This document shows, piece after piece, positions 54,238 to 63,849 of a stretch of 64,000 bases of DNA (position 1 is its first letter; every line of letters starts with the position of its first letter). The stretch is taken from positions 7,140-71,139 of the forward strand of contig CAJLWM010000003.1 in NCBI GenBank assembly GCA_905210415.1, read 5' to 3'. The translations under genes were made by a program, and so were the position numbers. Below the pieces are notes generated by a model, which saw only the letters and a program-made list of their open reading frames with translations, did not search any database and was not told the DNA's origin. The DNA comes from an uncultured Prevotellaceae bacterium (GTDB taxonomy: Bacteria; Bacteroidota; Bacteroidia; Bacteroidales; Muribaculaceae).

Positions 54238-54556
54238 AATCCATTTCTTTTATTAGTGAATAATTCCCTTCTTTCTGATTTTAGACCTATTCCCCGCAAA
54301 AAGGTTTAACCCCCTCTCCCCCCGCAAACGCCCTCCCAATAGTGAAAAATTCCTAAAACCCACCCATCCACCGCCCCCTAATCTCAAAAAACGCCAAAAG
54401 CAATAGCGTCTATAGCCGTGCTTTGACCTAAAAAGCAACTTCTCGACAAAGCATCATCGCCATTTGGATATATTTGTCGTAATTAATGATTAATTTTGTG
54501 GCACGCTATGCCATGCAGCAGCGCTAAAACAATCGCTATTCATCATTATCACAGAC
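54238..54556. other. Divergent region before the MBOAT gene
   Basis: About 320 bp, pyrimidine-biased at 54300-54380. No gene or clear promoter beyond a TTAATTTTG near 54490. Confidence 0.45.
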
Positions 54557-55963
54557 ATGTCGTTCAACTCCATAGAATTTCTCATATTTCTTCCTATCGT
54601 GTTTTTGCTCTATTATACGAGCAACAAGCGCAGTTGGCAAAACCTGTTAATCGTTATCGCAAGTTACATCTTCTACGGATGGTGGGACACACGATTTCTG
54701 CTGCTTATAGCATTCACCACACTTTGCAGCTACGCCAGCGGTATAGCCATGCTGCGAACACAACAACATCGCAAGGCGATATGCATAGCCAATGTGGTGC
54801 TCAACCTATGCATTCTCGGTGTGTTTAAATATTTCAATTTCTTTGCCGAAAGCGCAGCTGACATTTTGCAGTTATTGGGCTTGCACGCCAGTTGGACTAC
54901 ACTAAACATTATTCTGCCCGTAGGCATAAGTTTCTACACTTTTCAGGCTCTAAGCTACACTATCGACATCTACCGCGGCGACATCCGAGCCGAGCACGAC
55001 GCGATGGCTTTTTTTGCATATATCTGCTTCTTTCCTCAACTCGTTGCCGGGCCTATTGAGAGAGCCACCAACCTGCTGCCACAGTTCAATGTTGCACGCT
55101 CCTGCAATCACGCCCATGCCATCGACGGCCTGCGACAAGCACTATGGGGATTCTTTAAGAAAATAGTGATTGCCGACAACTGTGCCCACTCTGCCGACAT
55201 GATATTCAACAACTACACGCAGCACAATAGCGCGACTTTGATCTACGGAGCGCTATTGTTCTCCATACAGATTTACGCCGACTTCTCGGGGTATTCCGAC
55301 ATTGCCATAGGCGTGGCAAAACTATTCGGTATACGCCTTATCAGAAACTTCAACAACCCTTACTTCTCACTCAGCCTAAGCGACTTCTGGAGACGTTGGC
55401 ACATATCGCTGATGTCGTGGCTTCGCGATTATGTATATATCCCCCTCGGAGGCAACCGACATGGCAATGCCATCACCGCACGAAACGTAAGTGCCGTGTT
55501 TTTGCTGAGCGGCTTGTGGCACGGTGCCAACTGGACCTTTGTAGCTTGGGGTGCATATCACGCGCTCTTGCGACTGCCTCGCACACTCCTTGGCACAAAA
55601 GAAAAATCTCCCGACTCAATGAGCCTCATTGAGCGCATAATGCGTGGCTGCATAGTGTTTTCGCTCGTGGTGATTGGATGGATTATATTTCGCGCGCCAA
55701 CCATTGCCGACGCTTGGCACTATATCTCGCTAATGATCACCAACGGGGGCTTCTCGATCTTCGGCATCAAGCGTCTGCTATGCCTTAATATCATCATTAT
55801 GCTCGCCACTGAATACGCCATGCGCCATCATGAGCACGGACTGCAAATCGGCAATGGCGTGATCAGAAGCACCACTCTGCGCTGGAGCATCTACTATGCC
55901 ATAGCATGGACCATACTTTGGCAAACAAGCAGTTCCACACAGTTTATCTATTTCCAATTTTAA
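54557..55963 (+). CDS. MBOAT-family O-acyltransferase (AlgI/PatA-like)
   Basis: A 468-residue polytopic membrane acyltransferase with about ten helices. Family landmarks are FFPQLVAGPIERA, FSGYSDIAIG, FWRRWHISLMSWLRDY, IPLGGNRHG and the catalytic-His block LWHGANWTFVAWG. Such proteins move acetyl groups from the cytoplasm to periplasmic polysaccharide. The SGNH-like protein 18 bases downstream would complete the transfer, as in AlgI with AlgX/AlgJ or PatA with PatB. The target polymer is not known. Confidence 0.92.
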   Translation: MSFNSIEFLIFLPIVFLLYYTSNKRSWQNLLIVIASYIFYGWWDTRFLLLIAFTTLCSYASGIAMLRTQQHRKAICIANVVLNLCILGVFKYFNFFAESAADILQLLGLHASWTTLNIILPVGISFYTFQALSYTIDIYRGDIRAEHDAMAFFAYICFFPQLVAGPIERATNLLPQFNVARSCNHAHAIDGLRQALWGFFKKIVIADNCAHSADMIFNNYTQHNSATLIYGALLFSIQIYADFSGYSDIAIGVAKLFGIRLIRNFNNPYFSLSLSDFWRRWHISLMSWLRDYVYIPLGGNRHGNAITARNVSAVFLLSGLWHGANWTFVAWGAYHALLRLPRTLLGTKEKSPDSMSLIERIMRGCIVFSLVVIGWIIFRAPTIADAWHYISLMITNGGFSIFGIKRLLCLNIIIMLATEYAMRHHEHGLQIGNGVIRSTTLRWSIYYAIAWTILWQTSSSTQFIYFQF

Positions 55964-55981
55964 ATCTCCACATCACTCAAT

Positions 55982-57037
55982 ATGAAGTCAACAAACAACA
56001 TATCCGGATTGCTTAAGCGCCTACTGCTATTTCTCACTCCAATGTTCTTAGCAATCGCCACATACGCTTATCTCGACCCTTTCAAGGTAGTACTTCATTA
56101 CGACTCCGTGTATGCACACAACTATACTGGTGGCGTAGGCCTCAACGCCGGCTATGTGAGCACTGCCACTTTTGACAACAACTGCAAGCACATTGCCTAC
56201 AACTCATTCATCTTCGGAAACTCTCGCAGTATATACTACCGCGTATACGAATGGCAAAAATACCTTTCCCATGGATGCATGCCTTATCACTTCGACGCCT
56301 CGGCTGAGACTATTGATGGCATTGCCCGAAAAATGGCATATATCCAATCTAAAGGACTTCGCATACATAACGCCCTATTAATTATTGACGCCTCAGTCGT
56401 TTCACGCACCACACCTCTCGATGGCCACCTCTACGCCCTTCCGCCTCAACTCTGTGCCTATCGCAATTTCCTGAAATTCCACACAGATTTTCTTTGCGCA
56501 TTCCTCAACCCCAAATTTCTCTGCGCTTTCACCGATTACTCCATCAACGGCAAAATCAAAGACTATATGAAGCACGACTACCTGCTCTCCGACGAGCACT
56601 TCACCTATTCGCCAACGACCAACGAGTGCTGCTACGACTTTTATGAACAACAAATCGCCAGTGGCACTTACTACACGCCCGAACGCATGAAAGTGTTTGA
56701 TGGCGTTCAACACCCCGATTCTATATCTCCTAAAGTGATTGGCACAAAGCAATTGGCTGTACTAAAGCACATTTCACAAATCTTACACACACAAGCCACC
56801 AACTATAAGATTGTCATCAGCCCGCTTTACAACCAGATTAAATTCAACCCTGCCGACCTCGCAATACTACACCGTATGTTTGGAAAAGAAAACGTGTATG
56901 ATTTCTCTGGGAAAAATCGCTTTACAAACGACTATCACAACTATTATGAACAATCACACTACCGCCCCACAGTGGCTTCAGACATCCTCCATATCATATA
57001 CCCCGAGACGGAGATTGCCGGCAATGGAAAAAACTGA
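55982..57037 (+). CDS. SGNH/DltD-like partner of the MBOAT acyltransferase
   Basis: A 351-residue protein with one N-terminal membrane helix (about 12-30) and a periplasmic domain. FIFGNSRSIYYRV resembles the GDS-type block I with the nucleophile Ser, and YYEQSHYRP near residue 325 would supply the distal His; LLIIDASV is a central strand. The layout and the tight spacing after an MBOAT gene suggest the acetyl-transferring periplasmic partner. Sequence similarity to named families is low, so the call rests on these two blocks and context. Confidence 0.7.
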   Translation: MKSTNNISGLLKRLLLFLTPMFLAIATYAYLDPFKVVLHYDSVYAHNYTGGVGLNAGYVSTATFDNNCKHIAYNSFIFGNSRSIYYRVYEWQKYLSHGCMPYHFDASAETIDGIARKMAYIQSKGLRIHNALLIIDASVVSRTTPLDGHLYALPPQLCAYRNFLKFHTDFLCAFLNPKFLCAFTDYSINGKIKDYMKHDYLLSDEHFTYSPTTNECCYDFYEQQIASGTYYTPERMKVFDGVQHPDSISPKVIGTKQLAVLKHISQILHTQATNYKIVISPLYNQIKFNPADLAILHRMFGKENVYDFSGKNRFTNDYHNYYEQSHYRPTVASDILHIIYPETEIAGNGKN

Positions 57038-57081
57038 CAAATTTATCGCTCTCATCGTGCTCATATAACCTCTTTTTTTAA

Positions 57082-57089
57082 TAACTTTG
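57082..57089 (+). promoter_or_regulatory. Aminotransferase promoter -7 box
   Basis: TAACTTTG, 25 bases before the ATG. Confidence 0.55.
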
Positions 57090-57114
57090 CACTCGCTATA
57101 AAACAAGGAAATAT

Positions 57115-58308
57115 ATGAACGACGTATCTCAACGAATCAAGGCGTTAGCTGTGTCAGCCACGCTTGCAATGTCGCAAAAAAGCCAAGAACTGAAGGCCAA
57201 AGGAGTGGATGTTATCAACATGTCGGTTGGAGAACCTGATTTTTTCACCCCCGATCACATTAAAGAAGCAGCCAAGAAGGCTGTTGACGACAATTTCTCG
57301 TTTTACTCACCAGTGCCTGGTTATCTCTCATTGCGCAAAGCAATTTGCAACAAACTAAAAAACGAAAACGGTCTTGACTTCGCCCCAGAGCAAATCGTGG
57401 TGGGCAACGGTGCCAAGCAAGAACTCTGCAATGTGGTGCTTGCGCTTGTCAACCCTGGCGACGAAGTGGTTATCCCTACACCAGCTTGGGTAAGCTACAT
57501 GGAAATGGTGAAACTTGCCGAGGGAACACCTGTGGAAATCTTTGCTTCGCACGACCAAGATTTCAAAATCACTCCTGAGCAACTCGAAGGTGCTATCACC
57601 GAAAAGACCTCGCTCATCATGCTTTGCTCACCAAGCAACCCTACTGGCTCAGTGTACACTCGCAACGAACTCCGAGCTCTTGCCGATGTGCTTGCTCGAC
57701 ATCCAAAGGTGATGATTCTTGCCGACGAGATATACGAACACATCAATTATACCGGCGAAATCAATTCTATAGCACAGTTTGAAGAAGTGAGAGACCGCTG
57801 CATCATCATCAACGGCGTGTCGAAAGCCTATGCCATGACTGGCTGGCGCATCGGCTTTATGGCTGGTCCGCTTTGGGTGGCAAAGGCCGTAAGCAAATTG
57901 CAAGGTCAATACACATCAGGCTGCTCTTCTATAGCACAAAAGGCTGCCGAAGCCGCTTTCGCTGGCCCACAAGACTGCGTGGAAGTGATGCGAAAGGCTT
58001 TCCAACGCCGCCGCGACCTTATCATCTCGCTTCTGAGCGAAATTCCTGGTCTGAAAATCAGCCGTCCTGAAGGCGCTTTCTACGTCTTCCCTGAGGTTTC
58101 GGCTTACTTCGGCAAGCGATTCGGCGACAAGGTGATCAACAACGACCTCGACCTCGCCATGTATCTGCTCGAAGAGGGTCATGTGTCGGGCGTTGCCGGT
58201 TCGGCATTCTGCGCTCCTGGCTACATCCGATTCAGTTACGCCACAAGCGATGAAAACATTCGCACCGCCGTGGCTCGCATCAAAGAAGCCCTTGCCGCTC
58301 TTAAGTAA
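57115..58308 (+). CDS. PLP-dependent class I aminotransferase (aspartate aminotransferase type)
   Basis: A 397-residue fold-type I aminotransferase. The PLP lysine is in NGVSKAYAMTGWRIGFMAG (about residue 236). Cofactor and substrate contacts are in SPSNPTGSVYTR and ADEIYEHINYTGE, with the C-terminal Arg in APGYIRFSYA. The subgroup (Ibeta) usually uses aspartate and 2-oxoglutarate, and sometimes prephenate. Single gene with its own promoter and terminator. Confidence 0.93.
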   Translation: MNDVSQRIKALAVSATLAMSQKSQELKAKGVDVINMSVGEPDFFTPDHIKEAAKKAVDDNFSFYSPVPGYLSLRKAICNKLKNENGLDFAPEQIVVGNGAKQELCNVVLALVNPGDEVVIPTPAWVSYMEMVKLAEGTPVEIFASHDQDFKITPEQLEGAITEKTSLIMLCSPSNPTGSVYTRNELRALADVLARHPKVMILADEIYEHINYTGEINSIAQFEEVRDRCIIINGVSKAYAMTGWRIGFMAGPLWVAKAVSKLQGQYTSGCSSIAQKAAEAAFAGPQDCVEVMRKAFQRRRDLIISLLSEIPGLKISRPEGAFYVFPEVSAYFGKRFGDKVINNDLDLAMYLLEEGHVSGVAGSAFCAPGYIRFSYATSDENIRTAVARIKEALAALK

Positions 58309-58336
58309 ACAGATTTTTACTCAAACAAAATACCAT

Positions 58337-58390
58337 ACTGGCGACGCATTCGCAGCCCATCTCACGCTACGGAGCGCCGCCAGTTTTTTT
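58337..58390 (+). terminator. Aminotransferase terminator
   Basis: A stem ACTGGCG/CGCCAGT around a 34-nt loop, followed by T7, 19 bases before the next ATG. Confidence 0.65.
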
Positions 58391-58409
58391 CAAACTAACA
58401 CCGATTCCC

Positions 58410-59636
58410 ATGATTGACAAAACAGCCTTCTCTAAGCGCAATATGGCAATAGACATGCTTCGCGCCCTCACCATGCTGACAATGATTTTCGTAAACGACT
58501 TCTGGAAAGTGCACGGAGTGCCGCACTGGCTTGAGCACGCCGATGTGTATGAAGACTTTATGGGCCTTGCCGACGTTGTGTTCCCCTGCTTCTTGTTTGC
58601 AGTGGGAATGTCGATACCTTATGCCATCGAGCGCCGCTATGCCAAGGGTCTTTCGGCCGAATCAACCGTAAGCCACATACTATCACGCACACTTTCGCTG
58701 ATTGTGATGGGCACTTTTCTGGGCAACTCCGAGGCGAGAGTGTCGGCCGACTGCCCTTACCCCATCGGCATATATTGGCTGCTGATGGTGGTTGGCATCC
58801 TTCTGGTTTGGAACCGCTATCCTAAGGCACAAAGCACCCTTGGCAAACGCCTCACACTCTGCGCCAAATGCGTGGGAGCAATCATACTCCTATACCTTAT
58901 CATCACCTACCGCAGCGCCAAGGGAGGCGTGTTCTCGCCTTACTCAAGCATCCTCGGCATTATCGGTTGGACCTATCTGGTGTGCGCCATGACATATTAT
59001 TTCTGCCGCACCAACGTGAAACGCATCGCTGCGGCTTGGGGCGTATTCGTTCTCATCAGCCTGCTCACATCGTCGATGCGCGACACCCTCGGCGGCCACG
59101 CCATCATCAACCTGCCAAGCGAGCATTTCATCTACGGCATGCTGTCGATTCTGCGCATCGAAAACGGATCGCACGTGGTGCTCACAATGAGCGGAATGCT
59201 GCTCTCGCTACTTAGCGTGAAGTTTGCCTCTCGCTCCTACGCTTGGAAGATTGGCACAGCATTAGCCACATCGGCAGTGTTTGCGGTGTTGGGCATCTGC
59301 GCCCACCACTTCTGGATACTCAGCAAAATCTGGGCAACGCCCACATGGGTATGCTTTATCATTGCCATATCGGTGACCCTCTATGCCATGCTCACCTATC
59401 TCGACGCGCATGGCCTCACCGGTTGGTTTGCAATCATTCGTCCTGCAGGCACAGCCACTCTCACGGCATATATGATGCCATACGTGTTCTACGCAAGCAG
59501 TTCGCTCACAGGCATCACGCTGCCCGACTGCCTCACACACGGCATCGTGGGCATTGCCAACTGCCTCTGCTTCTCGCTCGTGGTGATCACCTGCACCGGC
59601 ATCCTCGAGCGCCTGCACATCACACTGAAAGTATAG
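58410..59636 (+). CDS. DUF5009/HGSNAT-like membrane acyltransferase
   Basis: A 408-residue polytopic membrane protein with about eleven helices. The N-terminus NMAIDMLRALTMLTMIFVNDF and ADVVFPCFLFAVGMSIPYAIERR match the DUF5009/heparan-alpha-glucosaminide N-acetyltransferase-like group, proposed to acetylate sugars across the membrane. Charged residues in the first helices and a His in HGVPHWLEH are candidates for acetyl transfer. The target glycan is not known. It is followed by a strong terminator. Confidence 0.85.
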   Translation: MIDKTAFSKRNMAIDMLRALTMLTMIFVNDFWKVHGVPHWLEHADVYEDFMGLADVVFPCFLFAVGMSIPYAIERRYAKGLSAESTVSHILSRTLSLIVMGTFLGNSEARVSADCPYPIGIYWLLMVVGILLVWNRYPKAQSTLGKRLTLCAKCVGAIILLYLIITYRSAKGGVFSPYSSILGIIGWTYLVCAMTYYFCRTNVKRIAAAWGVFVLISLLTSSMRDTLGGHAIINLPSEHFIYGMLSILRIENGSHVVLTMSGMLLSLLSVKFASRSYAWKIGTALATSAVFAVLGICAHHFWILSKIWATPTWVCFIIAISVTLYAMLTYLDAHGLTGWFAIIRPAGTATLTAYMMPYVFYASSSLTGITLPDCLTHGIVGIANCLCFSLVVITCTGILERLHITLKV

Positions 59637-59666
59637 CCACGGCTACAGCCGTCATATAGTTTCTAT

Positions 59667-59715
59667 AAAACACCGATGGGGATAGCCCGAATTAGGTTAT
59701 CCCCATCGGTGTTTT
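59667..59715 (+). terminator. Terminator after the acyltransferase gene
   Basis: A perfect 18-bp stem (59667-59684 and 59698-59715, core CACCGATGGGGA/TCCCCATCGGTG), T run at the end. Confidence 0.88.
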
Positions 59716-59790
59716 TATATTTTTTTGTCATTATGGACAACTATTAACTAAATTTTCCCCTAAATAATTCGCTTTTGTAATTTTTTGCAC

Positions 59791-59798
59791 TACCTTTG
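59791..59798 (+). promoter_or_regulatory. korAB promoter -7 box
   Basis: TACCTTTG, 83 bases before the korA ATG. Confidence 0.6.
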
Positions 59799-59881
59799 CC
59801 TTATCCTTTACACCACTATGCTAAAGGATATATTATAAACCTGATAAACAACAAACTAAATATTAACTCGTAAGAAATCTT

Positions 59882-61735
59882 ATGTTAGAAAAACAAAATG
59901 TCAAAGTGCTTGACAAAGTAGTCGTTCGTTTCTCTGGCGACTCTGGTGATGGCATGCAATTGGCTGGTAACATTTTCTCTAATGTTTCAGCTGGCATCGG
60001 AAACCAAATTTCCACATTCCCCGATTATCCTGCCGAAGTGCGCGCTCCTCAAGGCTCGCTCAATGGCGTATCAGGATTCCAAGTGAACATCGGCCGCGGA
60101 GTACACACTCCTGGCGATAAGTGCGACGTGCTCGTTTCTATGAACGCTGCCGCATTGAAGCAAAACGTGAAATTCCTTAAGGATGGCGGCGTGGCAATCA
60201 TCGACATCGACTCATTTAAGCAGTCTGACCTCGACAAAGCCCTCTACACCACCGACACTCCTTACGACGAAATCGGCCTTACTAAGATTGGTGCTCAAAT
60301 CGTGGAAGTTCCTATGACTTCTATGGTGAAGGCTGCCCTTGCTGATAGCGGTCTCGACAACAAGGCTGCTCTCAAGTGCCGCAACATGTTTGCTCTCGGT
60401 TTGGTTTGCTGGTTGTTCGACCGCCCACTGGAAGCTGCTTTGCACATGCTTAAGAATAAGTTCGCTAAGAAGCCTGCCGTATACGAGGCTAATGCCAAGG
60501 TTGTACAAGGCGGCTACGACTACGGACACAACATACACGCTTCGGTTTCTACCTACCGCATCGAAAGCGACGCTGCTAAACCAGGCGTTTACACCGACAT
60601 CAATGGTAACAAGGCCACTGCTTGGGGCTTGATTTTGGCTTCTGAAAAGAGCGGACGCCCATTGTTCCTCGGCAGCTACCCTATCACTCCTGCTACCGAC
60701 ATACTTCACGAATTGGCTAAGCGCAAAGACCTCGGCGTGAAAGCTTGCCAAATGGAAGACGAAATCGCTGGCGTTTGCTCGGCTATCGGTGCTTCGTTTG
60801 CCGGCAACCTCGCTGTGACTTCTACTTCTGGTCCTGGTCTTGCTCTTAAGGGCGAAGGCATCGGCTTGGCTGTTATGGCTGAGTTGCCTCTCGTTATCAT
60901 CGACGTTATGCGTGGTGGTCCTTCTACCGGTCTTCCTACCAAGACTGAGCAAACCGACCTTATGCAAGCCCTCTACGGCCGCAATGGTGAATCACCACTC
61001 GTAGTGCTTGCTCCTACATCGCCTACCGACTGCTTCCACATGGCATTCGAGGCTGCTCGCATCGCTATCGAGCACATGACTCCTGTTATCCTGCTCACCG
61101 ACGCGTTCATCGCCAACGGTTCTTCTGCTTGGCGCGTGCCAGAAGAAAACGACTATCCTGCTATCAAGCCTAACTTCGTTACTGAAGACATGCGCGAAGG
61201 CTGGAAGCCATACCTCCGCAATGCTGAGGACGTTCGCTACTGGGCTATCCCTGGTCAAGAAGGTTTCCAACACCGCCTCGGTGGTCTTGAAAAGGACTAC
61301 AAGACTTCAGCTTTGTCAAACGACCCTATCAACCACGAAAAGATGGTGATGGCTCGCAAGCACAAAGTGGAAAACGTGGCAAACCACATCCCTGCACTCG
61401 AAGTGCTTGGCGATAAGGATGCCGATACTCTCGTAGTAGGTTGGGGTGGCACATTCGGCCACATCTACACCGCTGTTGAAGAAATGAATGCAGCTGGCAA
61501 GAAGGTGGCTTTCACTCAATTCCGCTACATCAACCCAATGCCAACCAACGCCGAAGAAGTACTTCGCAAATACAAGAACGTTATCGTTGCCGAGCTCAAT
61601 ACCGGTCAATTCGCCGACTATCTGCAAAGCAAGGTTTCTGGCTTGGTAGTTAAACGCATCAATAAGACACAAGGTCAACCATTCTTGGTTCAAGAAATTG
61701 TTGACGGTGTAACTAAAATCATGGAGGGCAAATAA
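59882..61735 (+). CDS. korA: 2-oxoglutarate:ferredoxin oxidoreductase, alpha subunit (gamma-alpha fusion)
   Basis: A 617-residue subunit of the 2-oxoacid:ferredoxin oxidoreductase family. The N-terminal gamma-type domain begins FSGDSGDGMQLAGN (about 18-31). The alpha domain holds the pyrimidine-binding part (GSYPITPATDILHELA, QMEDEIAGVCSAIGAS and TSTSGPGLALKGEG). The C-terminus has the TFGHIYTAVEEM fold of domain II. With KorB it oxidatively decarboxylates 2-oxoglutarate to succinyl-CoA and reduces ferredoxin, or runs in reverse. Codon use is strongly biased, typical of high expression. Confidence 0.93.
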   Translation: MLEKQNVKVLDKVVVRFSGDSGDGMQLAGNIFSNVSAGIGNQISTFPDYPAEVRAPQGSLNGVSGFQVNIGRGVHTPGDKCDVLVSMNAAALKQNVKFLKDGGVAIIDIDSFKQSDLDKALYTTDTPYDEIGLTKIGAQIVEVPMTSMVKAALADSGLDNKAALKCRNMFALGLVCWLFDRPLEAALHMLKNKFAKKPAVYEANAKVVQGGYDYGHNIHASVSTYRIESDAAKPGVYTDINGNKATAWGLILASEKSGRPLFLGSYPITPATDILHELAKRKDLGVKACQMEDEIAGVCSAIGASFAGNLAVTSTSGPGLALKGEGIGLAVMAELPLVIIDVMRGGPSTGLPTKTEQTDLMQALYGRNGESPLVVLAPTSPTDCFHMAFEAARIAIEHMTPVILLTDAFIANGSSAWRVPEENDYPAIKPNFVTEDMREGWKPYLRNAEDVRYWAIPGQEGFQHRLGGLEKDYKTSALSNDPINHEKMVMARKHKVENVANHIPALEVLGDKDADTLVVGWGGTFGHIYTAVEEMNAAGKKVAFTQFRYINPMPTNAEEVLRKYKNVIVAELNTGQFADYLQSKVSGLVVKRINKTQGQPFLVQEIVDGVTKIMEGK

Positions 61736-61737
61736 TC

Positions 61738-62754
61738 ATGGAAGAAAACAAGAAATATACAGCAGCCGACTTTAAGAGTGATCAATCAGTGCGCTGGTGC
61801 CCTGGCTGCGGCGACCACTTTATCCTTGCCACCCTTCACAAGGCTATGGCAGAACTTGGCGTAGCACCTCACAACACCGCCGTTATCTCTGGTATCGGCT
61901 GTAGTTCTCGCCTACCTTATTATATGAACACCTACGGTTTCCACACCATCCACGGTCGTGGCGGCGCTGTTGCCACTGGCTTCAAGACTGCCAACCCTAA
62001 GATGACTGTTTGGCAAATCTGCGGCGACGGCGACGGCTTGGCTATCGGTGGTAACCACTTCATCCACGAAGTGCGTCGCAACATCGACCTCAACGTGCTC
62101 TTGCTCAACAACAAGATCTACGGTCTTACTAAGGGTCAATACTCACCTACCTGCGACCGCGGCTTCGTGAGCAAATCATCGCCTTACGGCACCACTGAAG
62201 ACCCATTTGTGCCTGCAGAACTCGTGTTCGGCGCTCGTGGCACATTCTTCGGTCGCGCTATCGACGTTGATCCTAAGGTGGGACAAGAAGTGATGGTAGC
62301 TGCTGCTAAGCACAAAGGTTGCTCTATCGTTGAAATCCTCCAAAACTGTATGATTTTCAACAACGGCATCCACAACTACATCACCGACCGCGCTACTCGC
62401 GACGATCGCACTATCCACCTCGTTCACGGCGAAAAGATGATTTTCGGCAAGGACAAGAACAAGGGTATCGTGCAAGACGGTTTCGGCCTTAAGGCTGTTA
62501 CTATCGGTGAAGACGGCTACACTATCGACGACGTGCTCACTCACGACGCTCACTGCCAAAGCAACTTCTTGCATCAACAATTGGCTATGATGGACGGTCA
62601 CGAACTCCCATTGGCTGTTGGTGTGATTCGCGACGTTGAAGGTCTTACCTACAACGACGAAGTCGAAAAGCAAGTTGCTGAAGTTGTATCTCGCAAAAAC
62701 TACACTTGCTTGCGCGATATGATTCTCGACGGCGAAACTTGGGAAGTGAAGTAA
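61738..62754 (+). CDS. korB: 2-oxoglutarate:ferredoxin oxidoreductase, beta subunit
   Basis: A 338-residue thiamine-diphosphate-binding subunit. The N-terminal RWCPGCGDHFIL (about 20-31) and the TPP motif GDGDGLAIGGNHFIHEVRRN followed by LLNNKIYGLTKGQ are typical. It starts 3 bases after the korA stop, so the two are translated together. It lacks a separate 4Fe-4S ferredoxin domain, as in the two-subunit Kor enzymes of Bacteroidota. Confidence 0.95.
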   Translation: MEENKKYTAADFKSDQSVRWCPGCGDHFILATLHKAMAELGVAPHNTAVISGIGCSSRLPYYMNTYGFHTIHGRGGAVATGFKTANPKMTVWQICGDGDGLAIGGNHFIHEVRRNIDLNVLLLNNKIYGLTKGQYSPTCDRGFVSKSSPYGTTEDPFVPAELVFGARGTFFGRAIDVDPKVGQEVMVAAAKHKGCSIVEILQNCMIFNNGIHNYITDRATRDDRTIHLVHGEKMIFGKDKNKGIVQDGFGLKAVTIGEDGYTIDDVLTHDAHCQSNFLHQQLAMMDGHELPLAVGVIRDVEGLTYNDEVEKQVAEVVSRKNYTCLRDMILDGETWEVK

Positions 62755-62815
62755 TCACACAATTTCAGAAAATCAGGGAAACCACAATTGCATAATTGAA
62801 GGTCCCAACCCATAA

Positions 62816-62847
62816 GCACCCGATTGCCAATCTTGGCAGTCGGGTGC
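62816..62847 (+). terminator. korAB terminator
   Basis: A stem GCACCCGATTGCCA/TGGCAGTCGGGTGC with one G-T pair and a 4-nt loop, followed by ATTGCTTT. Confidence 0.65.
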
Positions 62848-62855
62848 ATTGCTTT

Positions 62856-62881
62856 ATCCCAATTCGGGTTTATCCCAATTC
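62856..62881. repeat. Two tandem left-end scraps of the palindromic repeat
   Basis: TTA-TCCCAATTCGGGT-TTA-TCCCAATTC: the terminal motif twice, each after TTA. The first looks like a collapsed element with its flanking TTA still on both sides. Confidence 0.5.
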
Positions 62882-63321
62882 AGACAAAAACAATTTGTAT
62901 TATCTTGCAAAGCATTATGGTATTGCAAAACTCATCACTATTTAATACCTTTGTGAAAGCGTCTGCTCACAACGCCTTTTGTGGCTTTATGGGCAGTATA
63001 AAATACATGTTAAGAAGCGTTTACTTACGCTCTTTCTTGGTACACATCGGAATCTGGTAAATTCAAAATCGTAGCCAAGGATGAAGCAGACAGTAGATGC
63101 CCTTGCGGATATGTAGATATATATGCAACATAGGCACTCGCATTATGTTGTAAAATCCACATATTTTGCGTGAGGCTCTGCACGTTTGCTCGTTCAACTA
63201 CGATGGGCAATACCAGGGCCTCGATGTGTGGGACGGGTTCACAAGTACGGTCTCACGCTTCTTTTTTATAGCCGCCTTTGTCGAGACCCTTTGGCACGAA
63301 CATCTTGGGAGAACATACCAC
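62882..63321. other. Region between korB and the HAD relic
   Basis: About 440 bp. I see no credible gene, only short frames without start signals or recognisable domains. Likely decayed sequence. Confidence 0.5.
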
Positions 63322-63774
63322 ATGACCGAACACACCAAAGAGGCAATTTTCGCTTTTGACTACACTTTAGTTAATTGCGACGTCACTACGATGTTTTTGA
63401 AATACTTTTGCAGAAACCGTGCAGCATATTATCTGCGCAGTTTACCTCTGTCTATCGCCTACGCATTAGGCATCTACTCAAAAAACAAATATGCGAAACT
63501 TCTGATCAGCACTTTCCTTAAGAATAAAAGCCATGAGGAAATCGTAACTGCAGCAGTACGCTTTCTACCACAAATAAACGCTCTCGTCAACGGCAAAGCC
63601 ATACAAGAATTGCAGGCAAGACGCCTCGAGGGCTACGACATTATTATAAAAGGCTACTGCCTGAAGGAAATCATTGAGCCTTGGGCTTTGCAATACGGCA
63701 TCACCAACATCATCGCCAGCGAACTGGAATATGACCTCAACGGCATATCCACAGGCTACGTCTACTCAAAATAA
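63322..63774 (+). pseudogene. HAD-IB phosphatase relic lacking catalytic residues
   Basis: A 150-residue frame from the Met at 63322, resembling the N-terminal two thirds of SerB-like HAD-IB phosphatases (AIFAFDYTLVNCDVT, then IIIKGYCLKEIIEPWAL and ASELEYDLNG). Motif I reads FAFDYTL where the family has FDFDGTL: the nucleophile Asp is Ala and Gly is Tyr. The Ser/Thr of motif II is not in place. The frame ends before motifs III (Lys) and IV (Asp-Asp). It is therefore truncated and should be inactive as a phosphatase. Confidence 0.6.
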
Positions 63775-63849
63775 TATTGCAAACACCTCAAACGGCTAAT
63801 TAATCCGATGCCTCTTGCTGCCAAACAAGCAATAGATTACTAACTATTG

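Noticed and set aside
63025-63210. A 61-codon minus-strand frame upstream of the HAD relic
   Set aside because: No family resemblance, start signal or neighbour supports it; more likely decayed sequence.
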